Made by a program: the position numbers and the translations under genes
The notes under the pieces: model-generated
Databases searched by the model: none
Told to the model about the DNA's origin: nothing
What the model saw: only the letters and a program-made list of their open reading frames with translations
In this document: positions 57,623-64,000 of the stretch, piece by piece
Layout of the letters: every line of letters starts with the position of its first letter
Numbering within the stretch: the first letter of the stretch is position 1
NCBI GenBank assembly: GCA_025617745.1
Contig: CM046858.1
Span: 40,283,850 to 40,347,849 of the forward strand
Direction: 5' to 3'
DNA from: Heliocidaris erythrogramma
Taxonomy: Eukaryota > Echinodermata > Echinoidea > Camarodonta > Echinometridae
Length of the DNA stretch: 64,000 bases

Positions 57623-58506
57623 AATAAGCCAGTTCGTAATTACGATTTGCGCATGCGCAGATAAAGGTCATGTATACCGAGTAAATTTGACCTTTATACG
57701 CTGTCATTTTGTACGCACTACGGATGCGCGCACCAGTGTGATTTTTTTTTCATGTACTTTGTTAAGCCTAAACGAAAGTTTGAAAGTTTATTGAAAACTC
57801 AAGACCCTTTAAGGGTATCAGAGCTCAATATATACATAACATATATACTTCTTGTTCAGTGAGTAACAAAATAACAAATGAATAAATAAGAATAAAAAAT
57901 ATATAGATAAATATAAATATGGCAGCCTGGAGGCAAGGAAGGCCAATGTTTTCAGCGAAAAAAATAAGAAATACACAAGATCATGAGAATAAGATATTCA
58001 ATGCTTTAAAAAGTTATAATGTAAGCACAAAATTTGGCCAAATTTGAAAGGACCGTCTTCTTTTCACTGTTAAATATCTGATTCATTTTATTCGTATTTG
58101 GATTATTCCAGTGATAACGTTTCAAATATTTTTTACTTTGCTCATCAAAACATTACATTGAAAAAGATAATGAAATTCATCGCCAACTTGATTTTTATCA
58201 TAAAGATGGCATATGGGGTGTTGCAAGAAAGTTGCGATCAATTGCAAATTGTAAAGCAAATTAGAACAATCATTCTGAATGGTTCAGGGACTGACCATTC
58301 AAGAAGATGCGCTTGCAACAATGATTTTGATTGGTCAGTACCGATCAGTTGCAACTTGCAATCAATCGCAACTTTCTTGCAACACCCCATAGTCTTTCCG
58401 TTCTCCGAGTAGCGCGTCCACCAAAACATATGCGCATGCGCGTATAAATTGGGGTCATTTCACGGTCATTTGTATATACGTTATACTAATTACGAACCGG
58501 CTTATT
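57623..58506. mobile_element. 884-bp element with AATAAGCCRGTTCGTAATTA termini
   Basis: The left end AATAAGCCAGTTCGTAATTA and the right end TAATTACGAACCGGCTTATT are inverse apart from one base. Each arm carries a TGCGCATGCGC palindrome (57648-57659 and 58431-58442). The interior contains sequence at about 57770-57930 that resembles a minus-strand retroelement 3' end (low confidence) and a nested MITE at 58214-58389. No transposase. Confidence 0.75.
58214..58389. mobile_element. 176-bp MITE with GGGGTGTTGCAAGAAAGTTG ends
   Basis: TGGGGTGTTGCAAGAAAGTT on the left is the exact inverse of AACTTTCTTGCAACACCCCA on the right. Inner 'gcgatca-attgcaa' pairs with 'ttgcaatcaatcgc'. Flanks ATAT/ATAG suggest a very short target duplication. 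Confidence 0.9.
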
Positions 58507-60249
58507 GGTTAAAATGTTGAATGTAGCGTATATATTTTTCGGTTTTAAAAGCAAAAAGCTGTGAAGAATGACTTGGAGAATTAAAGAAAGGTACGTGTTG
58601 TATGTTGACCATGGATAAATTTGATAGCTTTGTGTTCTGTCATAGATGGAAATTCATCTACCTCACAATATCTTGCATTCTGTGCGAACATAACACACGT
58701 ATGTTATGGTTATACATGTATCTTATATATGTTGTATTGTAATAAGGCATCGCATACACTAATTTCGAAACAGTTTTTTTTTAAATGCATTTCACAACTT
58801 GTATTACCAGGCAACAGTGTGTGATCACAGGAATTGAAACCTTTCTGTAAAAAGAAAATAGTTCAAGATAACAACGCATATTGGCTCAATAACTTTTTAT
58901 TCAGAGCTCTAAAAAATATACCAGATGCGTGAGAAGAAAGAGCAACAATTTCTGCACACACTATGTCCATTTTTGTTGCCAGGGATGTTTAAAACGAGAA
59001 TGAGCTTTAAAATCCTTAAATTGGCAACACATTGAGAGGTTCAAAATCATTGTTTTTTAATCAAAATTGGCAATTGTTTTCAACTTTTCGACAAAATTTC
59101 CAACCATGTATATTGTTTTCAAAGACATTACACCCTATTAGAACCATGTAGAACTAAAAGAAAAATATTAGTGTTGCCAATTTGAAGAACAAAATGTGAT
59201 CAACGCAGCCCTTAAATAATTCCTATCCTGAAAGGGTTAAAAGGGAAAAGAATTTTTTATTAAAAGAGTGCTCCGACGTAGATTCTCACATTTAGTTAGG
59301 GCATTTTGAGAAGAATAAATGAAATTATGTGTAAATCACGACAAAGGCTTTTAAACTATTAGTTGATGTATAATTATGTCAGAGATTGTGACACAGATTT
59401 GAAATACTAGTATGTCTCTTAAATACATCATGACCTACAAATTATATAGATTTCGTACCATGTTTGACAAAATTTCGTGTGTTTTAATAATAGGAGTCAA
59501 AATGATGTTTTAGTGAATTTTAAATTTTTTATCCATTAAACCACCGTTATTTTAGCAGATATGTAGAGACTCTTCTATGAGATATAAACACAGCATTAAC
59601 CCCTGTAAACAAATAAACACACTCGTGTATTTTGGCTCATCTTATTTGTTTTATATACCTTATACTCAGGCCATTTTCTTCATCTTGTTGTGTACATAGC
59701 ATGTTTACTACATATTGCGATCTTCGTTCATGCGTATATCCTATTAAGACTGATCTTCAAATTGAATTGAAGCGAACAGTATTTTGTAACATATATTGAT
59801 ATTTCTTTTGTCATCTTCTTATTTTGTTTGTTTTGTTGGTGTAGAATAGAGTATGTGCTCTTTACTTTCAAGAGCTAAGGAATCTCAGGGATTAGTATTT
59901 TTCGCGATTCTTTGAAAAAAATGAAGCATTCAGTAGATGAAGATTCCAAAGAAGAAGCCACACCTACATGTATACTCGTTGTGACGTGTATAAACTTCTT
60001 GTCCATGCGTTTGATTGATTTGCTGCTAACGTATATTCAGGAACGGCACGCACTTGAACTCGTAAGTCGATCATCCCCAAGTTTCAAAGAACTAAAAGTC
60101 CTTGGAGTGTATTGATTTTACTACTATTTCTTTGTTATATTCTGTCAAAATTCTAGGAACACCTTTATGGGCATTTTCTTTTTAGGTTATACTCATTCCC
60201 TGCAATACATTCCATGACCTATCTATATTTTTTGCTATCAGTTAGTCCA
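58507..60249. other. Non-coding downstream stretch
   Basis: A let-7-type 8mer CTACCTCA occurs at 58658-58665. A 67-codon frame at 59912-60115 is interrupted in sense by a GTAAGT donor-like sequence at 60062, but no family resemblance supports an exon. Confidence 0.4.
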
Positions 60250-60490
60250 GTTTTCATAATGAAAGGACATAACATGAAACGAAAGAGAAAGGAGAAGTAT
60301 GCTAGGGGAAAGAAGAGAGAGGAGGAGAAGGAAAGAAAATGAAAAACGGTATAAGAAGTCTTTAAGTTCATATAAAATGAAGACTACTAAAAGAAAGTAG
60401 AAACGTGAACGGTTGAGGAAGAAGAAGGAAGATTGTGGAGACGAAGAAACAAAAAAACAAAAAAAAGGAGGAAATTGTATTAAAAAAAAC
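60250..60490 (+). repeat. Purine-rich low-complexity tract
   Basis: GA/AAG-rich sequence such as aggagaaggaaagaaaatg. Open frames on the opposite strand are compositional. Confidence 0.65.
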
Positions 60491-60769
60491 AACTGTAGTC
60501 ACAATGTTGAAGTGCTAGTGCGTGTCGTTTTATTTGAGCTCTGAAGCAATTCACATCCCCAAAATTTGATTTAATTTGTTATTCTTTCTCCCCCGTCTTA
60601 TATACACAGACAATCGATTTGATTGCCTTTTGACCCCTCCATTCACTGCGTTATGTTCTGGGAAATCGATTTTTTTTTCAGCTGCATGTTCAGTCCCCTG
60701 AAAGCGTTCATCATACAAAATTATTTCAGATGGTATGTATAAAATATGCATAGCTTAAAGGCTAGGGGA

Positions 60770-61068
60770 CTTTTTAGAGGTGATGTGATTCAGTGGACAA
60801 GTCTCCGGACTGTGAATCCCAGGGTCGGGGTTCGAATCTCTGCTGCAGCACGAACGTCCTTTGGCAAGACATTAATATACATTATATGCCACGTTCAACT
60901 CAGGTGAGGTAGATGGGTACCTGGTAGGATTATTCATTGAAATGGGCTGTGTATAGTGGTAACGGTTGCCGCAAAAGCCAGGGTAATAATTGTCATTGCT
61001 ACTTTGAAGAGTGCTATGCGCTATACAAGAACGGAATATTATTTCCAAATTCAAATTCAAATTCAAAG
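60770..61068 (+). mobile_element. tRNA-derived SINE with (ATTCAA)n tail
   Basis: The A box GTGATTCAGTGGACAAGTC at 60785 and B box GGTTCGAATC at 60829 sit in a tRNA-like head. The body includes 'ggtgaggtagatgggtacct' and 'gctatgcgctatacaagaac', and the element ends with ATTCAA repeats at 61047-61068. The body's GAGGTAG is coincidental and not a let-7 gene. Confidence 0.85.
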
Positions 61069-61815
61069 ATTGTCTTGACCAATTTAATGTTAGGTTCCTG
61101 TTTTTGGTATTAGATATTGAATAAAATGTTTTGCTTTGATTAAACGAAGGCAAAATGAACTTTCATTCTGTAATTTTGTCATCTGCCGACGGTGTTGTTC
61201 TCAAATGATTTTTCCATGTACTTCTCATCAAGACACTTAAATCGAGCCTCTCAGTTAGCCGATTTTCGCCCCAAATTAGCTATCATGATAAATTGTATAT
61301 TCAGTCGTTATTAAGGTAATTTCGAATTTCATTGGAAATGCATTTCTACAGAAATTATGTCTGACCTGAATCGTTTATCATGCCGTTAGTTGGTTATATA
61401 GAAAGAAGTGCGAAAGTCGTACTCAAAATACATGTATGTGCACAGAAAGAAGGCACCAACACAGATGTGCACACTTGGGACTTAATAATCTATAGTGACA
61501 TTTTGTTCAACTTGTCTTTATCTTCTATTAGTCAGCAATTAAATTCTTCATTTTGTATCAAATTCATTTGGAAAACCCATTTCACACATATTCAGTGTAT
61601 ATTTTACTGGATTTAGTGAGAATGTTACTTTTCGTTTCCACCAGAATTCGAGAATTGGCTTAAAGTGTATCATTTCTTTTCTACGTTTCCAATTATGTCA
61701 AGTTCGTCTTCAGTCGATTTGTATCTGGAATATTATTAAATCACGTGATACATTCCGTGCCAATGAAGATTGACATTGTCAGTTTGTGTTGCTTCTGGCC
61801 TTGGACAAAACGGTC
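61069..61815. other. Non-coding downstream stretch
   Basis: Nothing recognised. Confidence 0.4.
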
Positions 61816-62135
61816 ACATGTCGTTTTTCCGAAGGTTCATAATTCCGAAGGTTCGTTTTTCCGACGGTTCGTATTTCCGAAGGTTCGATACTCCGATGGT
61901 TCGTAATTCCGAAAATGAAATAGGGTTCATAATTCCGAAAATGAAAAAAGGGTTCATATTTCCGAAGGTTCTTAATTCCGAAAAGTTATTTAGGGCTTTA
62001 TTGCATTTTCGGAATTACGAACCTTCGGAATTATTTGATTTTCCGAATTACGAACCTTCGGAGTAATGCATCAAATGTTCGGAATTACGAATCTTCGGAA
62101 TTATGAACCTTCGGAAAAACGAACCTTCGGAAAAA
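61816..62135. mobile_element. Foldback array of TTCCGAAGGTTCGTAA units
   Basis: The left half has seven to nine direct copies of a unit of about 16 bp, TTCCGAAGGTTCGTAA and variants ('ttccgacggttcgtatt', 'actccgatggttcgtaa'). The right half has the same unit inverted (TTACGAACCTTCGGAA) about seven times. The switch lies near 61995. The outermost units pair, giving a foldback element built of tandem microrepeats. The apparent reading frame is repeat-driven. Confidence 0.85.
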
Positions 62136-62537
62136 TGAGTAGCCCCGCTATTTACAAGGGGTTATTGTCGGGTGAGACAAATATTACTCCGCTCTCTGAG
62201 CTCAACATTTCTGCCATAAGATTTTGAAATTTTTCGGTGAAAAAGGAAAGAACTTTTTTATATTTATATTCAGAACCTCTGTCGGCGAATTTAAAATCTA
62301 AGGATTCGTGTTTGACCTTGGAATTCTAAAAAGTAGATCCGTTTGGTGGTAGTTGCATGTTGCCTGCCGTACCTGCATCTGTCAACCATCAAGAAAGAAA
62401 TGTACTGGGAATTTTTTTTTTTAAATTTCTTTGAAAATTGAAATCCAAAATATTTTTGGGATCGAAATGGAAAATGTGCTGGTTATACTTATGCCACACT
62501 GATCAGAAATGAGAATCTAGTAGAATCAGTTCTGGGC
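62136..62537. other. Non-coding stretch
   Basis: No gene; poly-T at about 62414-62423. Confidence 0.4.
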
Positions 62538-62866
62538 GGCTTGCTACGAACCATCGTGTTATCACGTTCATGTCACGCCACGTTACACGACATATTGTGA
62601 ATACTAGCCCTAATCTCAAGAAGGGTAGAGTGTAACACCCCCCCCCCCGTCTTATTGGCGAATAAGATATTTTCTTTTAAAAGAAAAAGTATTGCAAATC
62701 TACGAATACTCACGTCTCGAACCCGACACTTCGTCAATAAGAGGGGGTATTTCACAAACGTTACACCCTACCCTTCGTGAATTTAGGGCTTAGTATTCAC
62801 GAAAGGTCGTGTAACGTGATGACGTGACGTGACGTGACGTGATCACACGATGGTTCGTAGCAAGCC
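62538..62866. mobile_element. 329-bp foldback element, 9-bp target duplication
   Basis: GTTCTGGGC flanks it exactly at 62529-62537 and 62867-62875. The ends GGCTTGCTACGAACCATCGT / ACGATGGTTCGTAGCAAGCC are perfect inverses. Inner arms include GTAACGTG-type sequence, with a (GTGAC)n run at about 62820-62842 on the right arm only, and 'ggtagagtgtaaca' facing 'gttacaccctacc'. A 9-bp duplication suggests a Mutator-like or similar superfamily. Non-coding. Confidence 0.9.
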
Positions 62867-62872
62867 GTTCTG

Positions 62873-63018
62873 GGCCCCGTTTCATAAAACTTATTACCAA
62901 TAACAACTGCCACATATCCATGACAAAATTGCTTTCAGCCAAACAGATGTAAGTATTTCAGTAGCTTAAAACTGTTATTGTAACTTGTCATGGATATCAA
63001 GTTTTATGAAACGGGGCC
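62873..63018. mobile_element. 146-bp MITE with GGCCCCGTTTCATAAAAC ends
   Basis: The left end GGCCCCGTTTCATAAAAC is the exact inverse of the right end GTTTTATGAAACGGGGCC. The core 'agccaaacagatgtaag' and 'atttcagtagcttaaaac' parallels the MITE at 46037-46178. The 329-bp element at 62538 inserted at its left edge, because its target duplication includes this MITE's first three bases. Confidence 0.9.
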
Positions 63019-63490
63019 TGGAAGGAAATGGGCTTTGTTTCAAATGTCATTAAAAAAGGATGTAGATCTCTACAGGAAATATATTTTTCATCAATTAGTC
63101 CACGGATCATTGTTGGGTAAAACTGGAGGCTGTTGGGATGGTGACATGAGAAGGTAGGGTGGGAAAATAAGATGAGAGACAAATAGAGAAAGAGAGAGTG
63201 GGAGAGGATAATGGGAGCAAGAGACAGGGGGCAACAAAGAGAGAAGAGAGAGATTAAAAATAAAGGGGGGGGGAGAAGAGAGAGAAAATTGATAAATTGG
63301 ACAGACGATGAGAGAAAGAGAGTGAGAGACAAGAAAATGAAAATCAGGATATGGAGTGAGGTGGGGTATAGAAAAAGGAGAAGCAAAATGTATATAGGTG
63401 GAATGGAAGTTGAACCGACGAGAGAGAGAGGGAGACGGTGGGGAGGGGGGGGCAACCCTTGCGGATGAGTGCGATTGGAAGAATGGTAAG
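63019..63490 (+). repeat. Purine-rich low-complexity tract
   Basis: GA-rich from about 63130 to 63490 with G runs at 63265-63273 and 63442-63451. Open frames on both strands are compositional artefacts. Confidence 0.7.
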
Positions 63491-64000
63491 AGATGAAGGG
63501 ATGGGGGAGGGGAACAAAGTCCAAAGACAGATGCATTTATGAGAGCGTCAGCAAGCGTATTTCCATGATAATAAATTCAAATTTATTAATGCAAAAGAAT
63601 AAAATAACAAAATGGAAATTCCATCTCAATATATCCCTCTTTAAAAGTTTTCAATTAACAAGCCTTCAGCACAGTGACTATATTTTAAATTGAACCAGAA
63701 GTTTTTCACCTGATGAACATCCTATAATAGAAAAGTGCCCAAATATTTTAACAGCACGACTAGATTTTTCAATTATACTATAATACTACTAATAATACAT
63801 GTACGTTCAATTTATTCAGTGTATGATAATTAATAATCAATTCCCTATGCGCTTAATATAGAATAAGCTATCCAAGTCATGCGTTACAGTGATAAAAAGA
63901 AAAATTATTAAGTAGCTACTTTCACAGATTGCAAAGAAAATCCCTTTACAAAGCCTCAGGATTCGGGTAAATCGGTGACAATATTGCTCGGATTTTCAAG
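63491..64000. other. Non-coding stretch to window edge
   Basis: AT-rich, nothing recognised. Confidence 0.4.

Noticed and set aside
59912-60115. 67-codon frame followed by a GTAAGT donor-like sequence
   Set aside because: No clear acceptor in phase, no recognisable domain, and a random donor is common in AT-rich DNA.
60880-60930. GGTGAGGTAG resembling a let-7 gene
   Set aside because: It is the conserved body of a tRNA-derived SINE. No let-7 precursor hairpin surrounds it.
61770-62066. 98-codon frame with repeated residues
   Set aside because: The repetition mirrors the TTCCGAAGGTTCG microrepeats rather than a protein repeat.
62997-63536. 179-codon minus-strand frame, the longest single non-lin-28 frame besides the first exon
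   Set aside because: It reads the complement of a GA-rich tract and a MITE end, giving a Leu/Ser/Pro-rich artefact without motifs.
1-64000. Bacterial-type system, CRISPR array or intact viral insertion
   Set aside because: No arrays of evenly spaced identical repeats with unique spacers, no operon-like gene packing, no viral polymerase or capsid motifs. The only polymerase is the broken non-LTR reverse transcriptase.

Overview
This is AT-rich animal nuclear DNA, and it carries one recognisable protein-coding gene. That gene is a Lin28-family RNA-binding protein on the + strand, split over three visible exons: 6214-6428, 53165-53337 and 53620-53872. Together they encode about 212 residues: an acidic/Ala-rich N-terminal stretch, a cold-shock domain interrupted by an intron, a basic linker, two CCHC zinc knuckles and a Ser/Gly/Glu-rich tail ending at a TAA. 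No exon contains the start codon, so at least one 5' exon lies within 1-6213 or beyond the left edge. The repeat landscape (foldback MITEs, tRNA-derived SINEs, a CR1/Jockey-like retroelement, 'tccgtccgtcc' repeats) fits a marine invertebrate deuterostome, probably an echinoderm. That assignment is inference; only the bilaterian lin-28 identity is firm.

Layout. 1-6213 is upstream or intronic sequence with a (CAAA)-bearing repeat, a Tc1/mariner-derived foldback element, a 0.5-kb foldback MITE and a 32-bp minisatellite just before the first visible exon. 6429-53164 is a single 46.7-kb intron that splits the cold-shock domain and holds most of the window. It contains at least three palindromic MITE families with three to five copies each, nested insertions dated by target-site duplications, a 2-kb foldback with an 11-bp direct repeat, a 2-kb unit duplicated in tandem and rich in TGACGTCA, three SINEs (one with a 7SL/SRP-like head), a 5'-truncated non-LTR retrotransposon, and several palindromes and minisatellites. 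53873 onward is the lin-28 3' UTR and flank, with AATAAA signals at 55549, 55749 and 56312. From about 56.3 kb to the end I recognise no gene, only repeats.

Regulatory reading. The sequence after the stop codon holds seed matches to the two heterochronic microRNAs known to repress lin-28 in other animals: lin-4/miR-125 at 54541 and 54913, and let-7 at 55266 and 56008. This is the most biologically informative pattern in the window, but it rests on seed matches only. I saw no prokaryote-like operon, CRISPR array or second intact protein-coding gene.
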